Source: Gigaspora rosea
Lineage: Eukaryota; Glomeromycota; Glomeromycetes; Diversisporales; Gigasporaceae
DNA length: 64,000 bases
Direction: 5' to 3'
Assembly (NCBI GenBank): GCA_003550325.1
Contig: QKWP01000785.1
Location: 140,901-204,900 of the forward strand
Shown here: in pieces, positions 1 to 11,149 of the stretch
Position numbering within the stretch: the first letter of the stretch is position 1
Layout of the letters: each line of letters begins with the position of its first letter
Program-made: the position numbers and the translations under genes
Notes under the pieces: model-generated
What the model was told of the DNA's origin: nothing
What the model saw: the letters and a program-made list of their open reading frames with translations, nothing else
The model's database searches: none

Positions 1-2
1 TG

Positions 3-167
3 CTTGTTCGGTGGTATGAAGAAGAGGGCGAACTGTGGGAATGCCCTAAATTAAAATTAATTAAGTATTACAGTTGTATTCCCATAGAAAGTATAGACAA
101 AACCGTTCATATTGTTCCAAGGTTTGATAAGACAAATGAATATTTGATGAACATTTACATGTTCTAA
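3..167 (+). CDS. C-terminal end of a DNA-transposon-like ORF, cut by the window edge
   Basis: The third frame is open from the first base to a TAA at 165 and gives 54 residues. It ends VHIVPRFDKTNEYLMNIYMF, preceded by a segment containing ELWECPKLKL. A short tail with a hydrophobic strand, the VHIVPRFD motif and a final aromatic Tyr-Met-Phe resembles the C-terminus of CACTA/KDZ-like fungal transposases. That comparison is from general family knowledge and is not firm. Nothing of the catalytic core lies in the window, so whether the gene is intact cannot be judged. No other gene follows closely; a tandem repeat begins 41 bases after the stop. Confidence 0.45.
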   Translation, partial: LVRWYEEEGELWECPKLKLIKYYSCIPIESIDKTVHIVPRFDKTNEYLMNIYMF

Positions 168-207
168 TAAAATTAAAGAGTTTATTGTTAATCAATTTGC
201 TACAATG

Positions 208-351
208 CAATAAATAGATGCATATCGATATGCATCAGATAAATTAATATCCGAGCAATAAATAGATGCATATCGATATGCATCGGATAAATTAATATCC
301 GAACAATAAATAGATGCATATCGATATGCATCGGATAAATTAATATCCGAT
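208..351. repeat. Three tandem copies of a 48-bp unit
   Basis: Units start at 208, 256 and 304 and are almost identical. Each contains the palindrome ATGCATATCGATATGCAT and the segment AAATTAATATCCGA. The open frame on the minus strand here is a product of the 48-base periodicity. The ATCGATAT core recurs in the large palindromes near 4.2-4.6 kb and 5.7-6.1 kb. Confidence 0.9.
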
Positions 352-629
352 ATAAATCAATAAATAGATATAAATCACATGGTAACACAGAAAATCATAT
401 TGATATATATCGGTAAAAGATAACAGATATAATTTATTGGTGTATTATGATTGGCTAATTAGTGCGTTACGATCATATAATCATATGACTAAAAAAAAGT
501 ATTTGACATTGCTCCTGATATTGGAGGTTACGGTGTTTCGTCCTAGTCTTGATAATATCTATAACCTATACATAAATTATAACCCTAACATCAGACGGTC
601 TTTACAGTTCTCAGTATTTGGAGGTTAAC

Positions 630-760
630 CACCCGACTAGACGAGCGGGTGCTCTGGCGAAGATGTAAATCTGGGAACGGGGTTAAGTCCATTCTGCTAT
701 TCTGTACTAATCACCCGATTAGACTAGCGGGTGCTCTGGTAAAGATGCAAACCTGAGATT
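630..760 (+). repeat. Two spaced copies of a hairpin-bearing motif
   Basis: The motif CACCCGAnTAGACnAGCGGG followed by TGCTCTGG starts near 630 and again near 712, 82 bases apart. ACCCG pairs with CGGGT to form a small stem in both. They are richer in G+C than the surroundings. They do not fold as a tRNA and lack an A/B-box pair. Confidence 0.5.
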
Positions 761-2276
761 TAACTTTAAGGATCTCGTTGTTGTAAAGCACCCTCCGATA
801 CCTGTACAAAGTTGCACAGAGTGTCATGCGTACGGTTTTAGATTGGTTCACTGCTAGTTACATATGGAAATTTATTGAGAAAATTTTTTTATACTTCAAG
901 TCTCGATCTTTTCTACATACGAAACTTTTCTTCCCAATCTATTGCTGACACCTTAACGTGGTGATTGGGTGAACGAATTCTATAAAAAATTCGGCCAAGA
1001 TCAGCTTTAAGTAAGTATGAAATAAAACTAAATTAAATTTTATATTTTGCAAAATTAGGTTTAGTCTATCAAGTTCGAAGTAATTGAAAATATAACAATG
1101 TCTCGAAAACTCTAATTCTTGGATTTTAAAATAAATATCAACAAGAGTGCTTTGCAAAATATTATTTTAAATTATTTGGTTTAGTTTAATAAGAATTTAG
1201 TTTGTTTAAATATTTATGTCAAGTATTAATAAAATAATTTGAAAATATAATAAAATAATTTATAACGCTTAAATAAATTATATGTTTACATATCTGTTAA
1301 TGTTTTTTTTATATATACTATCGCTATATGTTTTTTATGAATGCATTGTACATACGTATTAGATACTTTTTATAGATTTTTTAAATGTACATATTGCAAG
1401 TAAAATTAGATTTCTAACAGTTTGATAAATATCAAACAACCAAACAAAAGAATGCGTACAATCTCTGCTAAACTATCAATATATTTGACAACTGTTGAAA
1501 CATCCAATTTCGAAAGATTAGTATGTGAGACAAAATCTGGATTTTCACATAAATTAAGAGATAATCGACACTTTACAATTAAGCTCACCCAATTAAAAAC
1601 ATTAACTACACGAGTTTACTATGGAAGAAGAAACATTTCCAATACTCTGTTGTTTAATTTAAATGGTTCATTAAATGTGTCTTTTTTTTTGGGGTTATTG
1701 GCTATGATCCAAGAGGGTATAAATTGCATAGATATTGCCGTCACTTGCTAATTTAAAAAAAACTTCTATGTGCCACTTGTTCGTAATTTTTGTATTCATT
1801 AGTTTGCACAGTTTGTAAATTTTGTCAGGTTATTTAAAAAAAAAAGAAATCGCTTAATCATTGCAATATGTTATTACATATATCGATATTATTTTTTATT
1901 ACAATTTCTGACATAGGATCATATATATAAAAAATTACAATTAATTGACTAATTGTGACTGCACCACCAATCAATTAATTAAATTGCAATTAATTGCCCC
2001 CACAATTAATTATTCGGTAGGCCTGCTACGCATATGCTAAATAACTACAAATTGTATCGTTTTTACTTCCCGCCTTCTTGAATTTGTAAGGCTGCTTGGG
2101 ACAATTTGCCAAGGGCTTTTTTGCACCGTCTTCATTTAAATTTTGAACAGAGTCCTTGGATGACGGCTCTCAAGAGGGGTTCCCGCCCAAAAAAGAATTG
2201 GGTTAAAATTAAATAGTAGATACGGTATTAATGAATTAAATAGCTTATTTTAAATACTCAAAAATGGACTCACCGA
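761..2276. other. AT-rich spacer
   Basis: No recognisable gene. A 109-codon open frame at 1422-1751 (+) has no motif I recognise and no convincing partner exon. A self-complementary run of ATTAATTG motifs lies at 1940-2000. The part at 2060-2200 is less AT-rich and could be a gene remnant, but no frame stays open. Confidence 0.5.
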
Positions 2277-2480
2277 TGACGAAAGATGAGAGACCGAATC
2301 ATGAGCACTAGCGACAAAAAACAGACACCACAAACCCGGCAACGAAAGATAAACACTACAAGCTCTAATGACGAAAGACAGACACTACGAAAGATTTATA
2401 CCACAAACTCAGTGACAAAAAACAGACACCACAAGCCCTAGCGACGAAAGACAAGCACCATAGCGACGAAAGCTCTGAAA
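2277..2480. repeat. Degenerate minisatellite, units of about 30-35 bp
   Basis: The phrases GACGAAAGACAGACACCAC and CACAAGCCCTAGC recur with small changes about six times. No open frame runs through it. Confidence 0.7.
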
Positions 2481-2579
2481 TCAGAAACCGTTACTGAAGA
2501 ACCCGAAAACTAAAAATAAAAGTCTAAAGAACAGAAATTTAGTTAACTTCCCAGAAAAAAACAAACAAAAAAAAAAAAC

Positions 2580-2800
2580 TATTCCAGAAGTCTCCATTCC
2601 GGTACAAGTCGTCTTTTTCAACTCCAATTTCACCCTTGTAGCAGTTTCCAAGCACAATTATCCCCTTAGAATTCTCCATCGATGCTGTGTTCGTTCTTTC
2701 CAACTCCAATTCCACTGATACTTTATGCTCATCCTTATCAACTCCAATTCCACTAGAATTCTCATCAATGTTGTTGTTTATACATATGTTCGTCCTTTTC
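2580..2800 (-). pseudogene. Sel1-repeat relic
   Basis: On the minus strand the translation contains GIGVDKDEHK, then GNCYKGEIGVEKDD. Both are typical of the loop between helices in Sel1-like repeats (consensus GxGVxKDxxKA). The repeat register is broken, and the helix bearing the usual YYxKSA element is missing. It is a decayed piece of a Sel1 protein, a family greatly expanded in Rhizophagus. Two other Sel1 relics lie at 12010-12440 and 31862-31965. Confidence 0.6.
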
Positions 2801-2844
2801 AATTAAATTCTAGCTTTAAAACTCATCGATACTGATCCTTATTT

Positions 2845-3010
2845 TCACTTGTCCATTCTTGTATTGTCTTCTGAGGGTAGCATGTTTGATGCCAAGTATG
2901 TGTTATATCGCTTGCAATTCACACATTTTTCACTTGTTCATTCTTGTATTGCCTTCTGAGGTTCGCATGTTTGACACCAAGCATGAGATACGTTAGATTA
3001 CTTGCAAGAA
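2845..3010. repeat. Direct duplication of about 82 bp
   Basis: TTCACTTGTCCATTCTTGTA starts a copy near 2847 and a similar copy near 2931. Both continue through CTTCTGAGG and CATGTTTGA. Flanking phrases near 3040 (GGTACTTAGTATTGTACCAG) and near 3535 (GGTACTTAACTTAGTAACAG) are also related. Confidence 0.7.
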
Positions 3011-3551
3011 CGAAAAATTTGAAGAAAAAAAAACGTGAAACAAAGAGCTGGTACTTAGTATTGTACCAGTTCTAGTTTCTGGGTCAAGATCTCCAAGTCA
3101 AGATTTCAACATCGTATCATTTACTCTTCCCGGTGGTGTACTTTGGAGCAAATTTTAGGAATGCGTCACGTCCACTTCATTACAAGAAAATTTGTTTCAT
3201 GACCAGACGACCATCTAAATAGATGAATGATAAGTATTCCTTGCATACATTTTTTTCAATTTATTTTTAATAATAAACATAGCATACCTCGAGTTCTGAG
3301 AAAGCGAAACCAGATTTGCCTCCACTCGAATCCCATTTCATACATCGTGAAAGTAACTGTATGTAAGTAATCTTACAGCCGCATTTACGTCTAAGTGAAT
3401 CAAACTGATCAGCACAATAAATTTTATAGACGAAATTTGTAGAACCACCGGTAAATTCTATAAAATAAGATTATGAAAAAAGAAATAGAACAAAAAACGA
3501 AAATAAGAAAAAAAAAGCATAAAACAAAAGGTTGGTACTTAACTTAGTAAC
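3011..3551. other. Spacer without a recognisable gene
   Basis: Poly-purine stretches and short repeats only; no frame with coding character. Confidence 0.5.
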
Positions 3552-4203
3552 AGTTCTAGCCTTTTCCATTCAAAGATCTCAATAAGTTGTTGGAAAATGC
3601 ATCACCTAATGCTCTTCTTTCTTCAGAGCCGTGATTCCAATACTAGTCAGCGTGGTATTATTAAAAGAGCGCTGTCTAATGCTTTCCTAAAGCTGGCTTT
3701 AACGATCGCTGTCAGTTACGACTCAATAAATAAGAATGTTAGCCGTAAACTAAGAAATGCGAAGTAAATAGAACGATCTACATATATATAATACATATGA
3801 AATTCGTTTTTCTTATTTTTCGTTACCTTGTTTATAATGTACCACCCTTTCGAGTCAAAACTTTTCTGAAAGGTCTTGCGCAGGCGCATCTTTTGATCTA
3901 CTTTTCAGACAAAAATTTTATAAGCTGAAGAAACATCATGCAGCTGAAGACAAAATAGTTGCCCAACTTTGGTGATACTATACTTTATATAAAAATGGTT
4001 ATTTTTAATGTTTTTTACACTATTCGATTCACGAAAACCTCACGAATAATTTTGTCTTAGAAAACATTATATGTAGTAACTAAGACTTTAGACGAAATCT
4101 TTAAAAAAGTAACAAGATCATTTTGTGTAATGTTCAAAAATCATATGGTTAAATTTTAGATGTGACAAATCGGATGACTGATAAATATCGATAAAGAGCA
4201 AAC

Positions 4204-4528
4204 ATATCGATATATACCGGTAAATAATAAATATTGTTAAATAACTAATTATCGATATATATTGATTATATTAATATCGATATAAATCATTTATTAGATT
4301 CATATCACAATCTAGCAGATCTATTACTATCGACATATAGCGATAATTGTTAATTGTCGATATATATCAATAGGTTATATATTGATAAATAACAAATATC
4401 GCTATATGTCGATAGTAATAGGTCTGCTAGATTGCGATATGAATGATTTATATCGATATTAATATAATCGATATATATCGATAATTAGTTATTTAACGAT
4501 ATTTATCATTTATCGGTATATATCGTTT
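4204..4528. mobile_element. Foldback element: near-perfect long palindrome (copy 1)
   Basis: The left arm starts around ATATCGATATATACCGG and the right arm ends around CGGTATATATCG. Arms of roughly 160 bases pair almost throughout, with only a few bases of loop near 4368. Shared internal blocks include TTAAATAACTAATTATCG, AATCTAGCAGA and CGACATATAGCGAT. It has no coding capacity. A foldback MITE is likely; target duplications are not clear. The copy at 5665-5989 is identical and falls inside the duplicated segment. Confidence 0.75.
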
Positions 4529-4639
4529 TTTGGTTATGTATTGTTACATAACCTAAATTATCGATATATGCCGTTATTTTCTAATCGATATGCATCGATT
4601 TATTGCTATATATCGATATATATCTATATAAAAAATTTT

Positions 4640-4900
4640 CTAATGTTCTCCTATATTTGTTTCTGTAATACTAACAATGTCCAATTTTTTTCCCTTACTA
4701 TAATCTGCTAATCTTACTAACTTTCCTCCATCTAATCTCAAACCATTAACATTATGTACCCCTAGCTTTAATCTACTATAATCTTCTATAACTTTCAGTT
4801 TGTACCTTATCTTAAAGAATTCCTGCTCCTGAGTATTTTCTTGCAAGACAATAGCAGGATTGACTGTCTTGCCACTTTTCTTTGATTCGCCTGCAGCCAC
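4640..4900 (-). pseudogene. LINE endonuclease N-terminus (copy 1, probably an assembly duplicate)
   Basis: Identical to 6101-6361 on the minus strand. See that entry for the domain description. It sits inside the 1460-bp segment that appears twice around the N at 5012, so it is probably not a second genomic copy. Confidence 0.7.
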
Positions 4901-5011
4901 AATTTAGGAGCATTAAGCAAGCATTTGCTCAAATACTTTAAGTCTTTCTCGCATGTCAAAAAGCATCTCTCTTAAGCTACATTCTTCAAAACTAGCCCTC
5001 TCGTTTCCTTC

Positions 5012-5012
5012 N
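5012..5012. other. Single-N scaffold join
   Basis: One ambiguous base between two identical 1460-bp segments. A predicted open frame crossing it (4953-5228) joins unrelated sequence and is not a gene. Confidence 0.9.
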
Positions 5013-5664
5013 AGTTCTAGCCTTTTCCATTCAAAGATCTCAATAAGTTGTTGGAAAATGCATCACCTAATGCTCTTCTTTCTTCAGAGCCGTGATTCCA
5101 ATACTAGTCAGCGTGGTATTATTAAAAGAGCGCTGTCTAATGCTTTCCTAAAGCTGGCTTTAACGATCGCTGTCAGTTACGACTCAATAAATAAGAATGT
5201 TAGCCGTAAACTAAGAAATGCGAAGTAAATAGAACGATCTACATATATATAATACATATGAAATTCGTTTTTCTTATTTTTCGTTACCTTGTTTATAATG
5301 TACCACCCTTTCGAGTCAAAACTTTTCTGAAAGGTCTTGCGCAGGCGCATCTTTTGATCTACTTTTCAGACAAAAATTTTATAAGCTGAAGAAACATCAT
5401 GCAGCTGAAGACAAAATAGTTGCCCAACTTTGGTGATACTATACTTTATATAAAAATGGTTATTTTTAATGTTTTTTACACTATTCGATTCACGAAAACC
5501 TCACGAATAATTTTGTCTTAGAAAACATTATATGTAGTAACTAAGACTTTAGACGAAATCTTTAAAAAAGTAACAAGATCATTTTGTGTAATGTTCAAAA
5601 ATCATATGGTTAAATTTTAGATGTGACAAATCGGATGACTGATAAATATCGATAAAGAGCAAAC

Positions 5665-5989
5665 ATATCGATATATACCGGTAAATAATAAATATTGTTA
5701 AATAACTAATTATCGATATATATTGATTATATTAATATCGATATAAATCATTTATTAGATTCATATCACAATCTAGCAGATCTATTACTATCGACATATA
5801 GCGATAATTGTTAATTGTCGATATATATCAATAGGTTATATATTGATAAATAACAAATATCGCTATATGTCGATAGTAATAGGTCTGCTAGATTGCGATA
5901 TGAATGATTTATATCGATATTAATATAATCGATATATATCGATAATTAGTTATTTAACGATATTTATCATTTATCGGTATATATCGTTT
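5665..5989. mobile_element. Foldback element: near-perfect long palindrome (copy 2)
   Basis: Identical to 4204-4528, offset 1461. It lies between an unassigned AT-rich segment and the truncated LINE endonuclease. Confidence 0.75.
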
Positions 5990-6100
5990 TTTGGTTATGT
6001 ATTGTTACATAACCTAAATTATCGATATATGCCGTTATTTTCTAATCGATATGCATCGATTTATTGCTATATATCGATATATATCTATATAAAAAATTTT

Positions 6101-6361
6101 CTAATGTTCTCCTATATTTGTTTCTGTAATACTAACAATGTCCAATTTTTTTCCCTTACTATAATCTGCTAATCTTACTAACTTTCCTCCATCTAATCTC
6201 AAACCATTAACATTATGTACCCCTAGCTTTAATCTACTATAATCTTCTATAACTTTCAGTTTGTACCTTATCTTAAAGAATTCCTGCTCCTGAGTATTTT
6301 CTTGCAAGACAATAGCAGGATTGACTGTCTTGCCACTTTTCTTTGATTCGCCTGCAGCCAC
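6101..6361 (-). pseudogene. LINE ORF2 start: apurinic endonuclease-like domain, truncated
   Basis: The 86-residue frame reads KLGVHNVNGLRLDGGKLVRL, later KLDIVSITETNIGEH. A strand ending in HNVNGLR, then LDIVSITETN about 25 residues on, is the start of the endonuclease/exonuclease/phosphatase fold of non-LTR retrotransposons. There the Asn and the Glu of the ITE(T/N) motif are catalytic residues. The frame stops just after this, where AT-rich palindromic sequence begins. The rest of the endonuclease and all of the reverse transcriptase are missing. It lies just downstream of ORF1 (6374-8265), in the ORF1-ORF2 order expected for a LINE. Confidence 0.75.
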
Positions 6362-6373
6362 AATTTAGGAGCA

Positions 6374-8265
6374 TTAAGCAAGCATTTGCTCAAATACTTT
6401 AAGTCTTTCTCGCATGTCAAAAAGCATCTCTCTTAAGCTACATTCTTCAAAACTAGCCCTCTCGTTTCCTTCTTTTGAGCTTTTCCCTTTTTTTTCTACT
6501 GATTTTTCGTTCCTATTTTCACTTTCTTTCAAAGGTTAGTTTTGGTTAAGAGATGATTTTTGTTTCTCGGCTTGCATGGAGAGGAAAGCAGATTCTCCTC
6601 TCTTCTTATTCGTGTTTGTGTTGATTCTTGGCTCATATTTTTTATACCGCTTTCTTTTTCCGTGAATTTTTCCTTCATATCTTCTACTCTCATCTTCTTG
6701 TCTGACAATTCCTTTATCTATTTCCTGGTTGTAACTTAATGACTCCTCCTCATATGGATTACGTACCCAAAAAAGCCATGTATAATAATAAAAAAGATTT
6801 ATTCTTTTTGCCTTTTTCATATCTTCTTTGGATTCAAAGTATAAATAGGCTAAGCTCCTTGGGTTTCCATTTCTATTATTTGGAATGAATACGGATTTGA
6901 CACCATACTTTTTCGTTTGTCTTAGCAAAAGTGCTTCTGGTGCAGTTTTGGGTACGTTTCCGACTTTCGCTTTATATAAATTTCGCTTGAGCAATCCTTC
7001 TCTATTACAAATATCTGCATTAATTCTCATCAACTTTCTATCTTCTGTAGTTACAGTTATACTTGCTGGCAAAACCCGGACAAATTCTAAATAGTAAAAA
7101 AACAATTGCTATTTATAAAAAATTAAATCAAATAAATAATCTTAATATTTTGTAAATATATTATTTATAACTATAAGAATATATACAATTTGTTTAAATA
7201 AAGATTATTAATAAAGTTTTTAAGATATTAGCTTTGCAAGAGTTTGGGATTTGGGATTTGGGATGACGGACAAATCCCAAACTATAGTAAGTCGGGATTT
7301 TGCCAACATGTATAGTTACAGTCCAACTACTAATGAGCTCCGATTTTCTTTTTTCACTTTTTGGTTCAACACTTACGTATACCACCTTGGTTTCTCCTTG
7401 GTTACTCCATGAGATAATATTTGTTTTGCCATAGATGCTTAAACATCTTCTAATATGCCTTGCATCAAATTTTAATAGCACGTCCCATATAGTAAAATAT
7501 AAACGATTTTTGGTCAGCTTCTCTTGTATACTTGCATTTCTTGGTTGTATTCCCTTATATACTTCCATTGTTTCACTCGTGGGTGTTTCATTTAACTTTA
7601 CACTTTTATGATCTTTTTGTGCAACACTAGGTCTTTTATCTTTCAAATCTAGCTTTGACATATGCACAGCAAGGTTTTCCATATTTTCCTCTAGCTCTAT
7701 CATACTCTTTTCATTATTATGCTGTTTATACTCTACTTTATTCTCCATTACTATATCTTCTTGCACTTCCTTTTCAATTAGTCTGGTTACATCATCAACT
7801 AATACTTTCTCTTCAATTACCTCCTCCCTTGGTCTTTTCCTTTGTACTCTGACTTTTCTTTGCTCTAATCTTTCCTTGATTTCTTCTGTACTGTAATCCA
7901 TAGTGCCACATTCCAAATCCAGTAGGAGCTCTTTATCAAGGTTTCACTTTTCTTCGGTTTTAGAGCCTATCTCCGTTCTTGGCACTTTTCCTATTCTTAG
8001 CAAACTTTTATTTCTTTTTTCCAACTCTAATTGCATTTCAATTAATTCATTTGATATCTCAATGTTTCTAACTTTTTTCTGCTCGATCCAACTATATATT
8101 TCTAAAAGGTTCCTTACTATATATACTATTTCTACTTGTTCTAATCCTATAGTTGGCAATTCGTTTGTCTTGCTTTAGCATTCTGATTCTTTCTTTTTTT
8201 AAATCTTGTACTTGTTCTTCATGCTCTTTTAGGAAAAAGTTTTTGTATTTAAGTAATGACCCCAT
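6374..8265 (-). pseudogene. LINE ORF1-like protein, multiply broken
   Basis: Reading the minus strand from the ATG at 8265 (MGSLLKYKNFFLKEHEEQV), a charged, probably coiled-coil N-terminus runs to a frameshift near 8150. It continues in another frame through KTEEK and meets an in-frame TGA at 7944. It then continues from 7916 with a basic and acidic region (RKRPREE) and a segment with YGKTNIISW and TKVVYVSVEP. After an AT-rich interruption at 7110-7200 ending in a splice-acceptor-like TAG, an RRM-like part with KSVFIPNNRNGNPRSLAYLY appears. An in-frame TAA at 6536 is followed by another coding stretch ending LKVFEQMLA at 6374. The RNA-binding character and the endonuclease directly downstream identify it as ORF1 of a non-LTR element. 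It cannot produce an intact protein as it stands. Confidence 0.7.
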
Positions 8266-8279
8266 CTTAAGTTGAAAAA

Positions 8280-8800
8280 CCTACTATACTTTGTATCTCC
8301 CTACTATTTTGCAAATTTTCTACTCTAATCTAATATAAACCTTGACTAAAATATCATATACTATCTGGCATTAACCCCAGCAAGTCGAAATAAAATTAAT
8401 ATTTTCTAGAAAGTTCTATAGTTTCTAGTTGTTTTCTAATTGTGTGCACGTGATAGGTTTTGTTTATTTACACGCGACTTATTTGTTTACTCCTTAAGTT
8501 TCTATTTGTTTGTTTATCAACACGAAATTAGATCGATCAAAACAGATCTGCAGTACAGGGTCTAGAGGGAATTCCCAAAATTTCGACAAAAATTTTTTCC
8601 AAGCAGAAATTTTCTTTCCAACCTTTTAGCTAGTAGTTTTTGTACAAAGTGTGCTTATTAAACTACTGTTTATTTTTGAAGGCTTTTCTTTTTTGTTATT
8701 TGAGTTGGACACCTTTTTTAGTGTAGTTTTTGTTCTATACTAAATTTTCCTTTTGTGCCGTTTTTGGAACAGGTGATCAGCGGAAAGAGTTCTCTTTCAT
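8280..8800. other. Upstream flank of the LINE relic, no gene seen
   Basis: Contains stretches such as TTTGTTTATTTACACGCGAC. A similar stretch occurs in reverse complement near 18690-18760, so it may be part of a dispersed repeat or the 5-prime untranslated region of the LINE. Confidence 0.4.
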
Positions 8801-8804
8801 ATTT

Positions 8805-9830
8805 TTGTTAGTACTGTTATATTATTATTAAAAAAAACTACCATGCTATGTCTATTATATCTGTTACGTCTGTTCCAATCATCCAATCATACTATGTTCA
8901 TTCTAAAGAAAAGAACGTAAAAATATTAGTACTGTTATGTTATTATTAAAAAAAACCTACTATGCTATGTTCGTTATATTTATTCCAATTGTCCAATTGT
9001 ACTATGTTCTGTTCTAAAGAAAAAAACATAAGTATTAATTTATATATATAAAAAAAAAAGACTACTATGATTAACCATAATATGTTCCAACAATCATACA
9101 ATACTATATTCGTTCTAAAGCAAGAACATTAATACTGTTATATTATTAAAGAAAAACCTACCTTGCTATGTCCATTATATCCGTTCTGTTCATACTATAT
9201 TTGTTCTAAAGAAAAGAATGTAAGTACTGATATATATAAAGAAAAAAAGACTATTATGATTAACTATGATATGTCCCAACAATCATACAGTACTACATTT
9301 ATTCTAAAGAAAAACACAAGAACGTTAGTATTGTTATATTATTAAAAAAAATACCCTGCTATGTCCATTCCAATTGTACTATGTTCATTCTAAAGATAAG
9401 AACTTAAGTACTGATATATATAGATAAAAAAAAACTACTGTGATTAACTGTGATATGTCTGTTCTATACGGTCTAACAATTGTATTGTACTATATTCATT
9501 CTAAAGAAAAGAATATAAGAACATTAGTACTGTTATATTATTAAAAAAAAAGACTACTGTGATTAACTGTGCTATGTTCATTATGTCCATTCCAATCATA
9601 CTATGTTCGTTCTAAAGAAAAGAATGTAAAAATGGTAAAACTGTTTTATATATATATATATATATATAAAACCTACCGTGCTATATTTGTTACATTCGTT
9701 TCAATTGTACTATGTTTGTTTTAAAGAAAAGAATATAAGAATATTAGAACTGTTTTATATATATATATAAAAACTACTATACTATGCCCATTTTAATACT
9801 GCGTTCATTTAAAAAAAACTGCTAAAAACA
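8805..9830. repeat. Minisatellite, about ten degenerate units of about 100 bp
   Basis: The phrases TTAGTACTGTTATATTATTA, CTACTATGCTATGTCC and TTCATTCTAAAGAAAAGAA recur in order. Units start near 8809, 8926, 9029, 9129, 9213, 9326, 9410, 9523, 9623 and 9738. TA dinucleotide runs in some units differ in length. No open frame. Confidence 0.8.
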
Positions 9831-10137
9831 ATGAAGACGTACTAGAAAATCTACAGAAAGATGAAAAACAGCCAATATCTTTAAACATTAAAGCTCTAGT
9901 GATAGCTCTAGCAAAGGCACCAGTGATAGTTCTAAAAAAAACAAAACTGAATAAATAAAAAAAATTTATTTATATGATCGCTAAACTTTAATATAATTGG
10001 CCAATCATATAAGTGTCTCCATGATGACAGGTCACTATTTTCTTTTTGCCTATTTTTTTTATTTAGTTTGCTTATATTTTTGTTTGTTTTTTTTTAATTT
10101 TTAATTTATTTTATTTACTCCTAACTTCTTTAATATT

Positions 10138-10245
10138 TTGTGACTTTTCTAGCACTTTGCAAGAATACTAGCTTTAACTTCTTTGGCACTTTGCATGAAT
10201 ATACTAGATTTCTTTGGCAATTTGCAAGAATACCAAGACTTCTAA
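10138..10245. repeat. Three short tandem units
   Basis: GCACTTTGCAAGAATACTAG and variants recur three times at about 40-base spacing. The small open frames on both strands here follow from this and from the A-rich tail at 10270-10380. Confidence 0.6.
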
Positions 10246-10792
10246 AAATGTTTTTTATTTTTTTTTGCTTTTCTACAATTTTTAAGAAATATTTAGAAAA
10301 AGAGAGCAAAACAAAGATTATAACCAAAACAAAAGAAATAGCCAAAGCAAAAACAATAGTTAAAACAAAAGAGCAAAGATAATAGCACTATAATAGCCAA
10401 CTACAAGGTAAGCGAAAATAAGTATGTAGAGCTAGTTTTTTGTATATAGTAATAGTAACGAAGTATGAAAGTAGTTTAAAATATTTGTAATAATACTGTA
10501 TAATAATATAATATATAATAGAACACAACTCTTTTCACTGATTCTCATGTACACACCCAAATAGAAAAGGAATAGTGAAAATGCAGGCTAGTTAACAATA
10601 TTTAATTCTGCCCGATCTGTTTTTCCAAAAATAGTTAAGCTGTGTAATATGGTGTAATTGGCCTTTACTATAAACGGTTAGTAGTTCTGCTACTTACGGC
10701 AATTTATGATATCCTTATGCATTTGATCATCAAAATAATTTCCTCGCAATATTCAAAAAAGGAAATTTGCATTTTACATTTTTTAAATATAG

Positions 10793-10845
10793 GATCTAGA
10801 TCTAGATCTAGATCCAGATATAGATCTAGATCTAGATCTAGATAC
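10793..10845. repeat. AGATCT hexanucleotide microsatellite
   Basis: About eight hexamer units, one or two with a substitution. Confidence 0.9.
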
Positions 10846-10947
10846 AAATATGGATACAGTCTTAAATCTTAAGTTCTAAGTAGGTATTGAGTGAGAAAAA
10901 AAAAATTCTTTCGAATCATTAAAAAGTGATCGGTACGTATCGAAATA

Positions 10948-11135
10948 CACAGTGGCTCTCGATATAATGGACCATCGATATAACGGATATTGCTTAATAC
11001 GGAGAATTATAATGGAACCAAATTATAATTTACTATAATATCTTATATAACATGAGATTTTGATATAACAGAGCTTTTGATATAACGGAACAAAGAACTG
11101 GAACCATGGCCTCCGTTATATCGAGAGCCACTGTG
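10948..11135. mobile_element. Tc1/mariner-type MITE with TA target duplication
   Basis: The 188-bp element starts CACAGTGGCTCTCGATATAA, and its end is the reverse complement with one mismatch over 24 bases. It is flanked on both sides by TA (10946-10947 and 11136-11137). The short length, the TA duplication and the absence of an ORF fit a non-autonomous mariner/pogo-like element. Internal copies of GATATAACGGA show the terminal repeat is itself internally repetitive. Confidence 0.85.
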
Positions 11136-11149
11136 TATATATTTTTATG

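Larger units (their letters stand above)
3552..5011. repeat. First copy of a 1460-bp direct duplication ending at a single N
   Basis: Bases 3552-5011 recur at 5013-6472 with a constant offset of 1461, so there is no indel between the copies. They are separated by exactly one N (5012). The left copy stops at the N and the right copy starts at it. This is what two contigs with an unmerged identical overlap look like. The copy includes a long palindrome (about 4204-4528) and, on the minus strand, the LINE endonuclease start (4640-4900). Confidence 0.9.
5013..6472. repeat. Second copy of the 1460-bp duplication
   Basis: Starts directly after the N and continues past 6472 into unique LINE sequence. 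This is the copy that connects with the rest of the element. Confidence 0.9.

Noticed and set aside
208..351. CRISPR array
   Set aside because: Units are contiguous without variable spacers, and the genome is eukaryotic.
200..388. Minus-strand frame of repeated hydrophobic residues
   Set aside because: It follows from three 48-bp tandem units with no stop in one frame; there is no coding character.
4953..5228. 91-codon plus-strand frame
   Set aside because: It crosses the single N that joins two contig ends.
10793..10845. Cluster of transcription-factor sites
   Set aside because: Simple hexamer expansion; no gene nearby.
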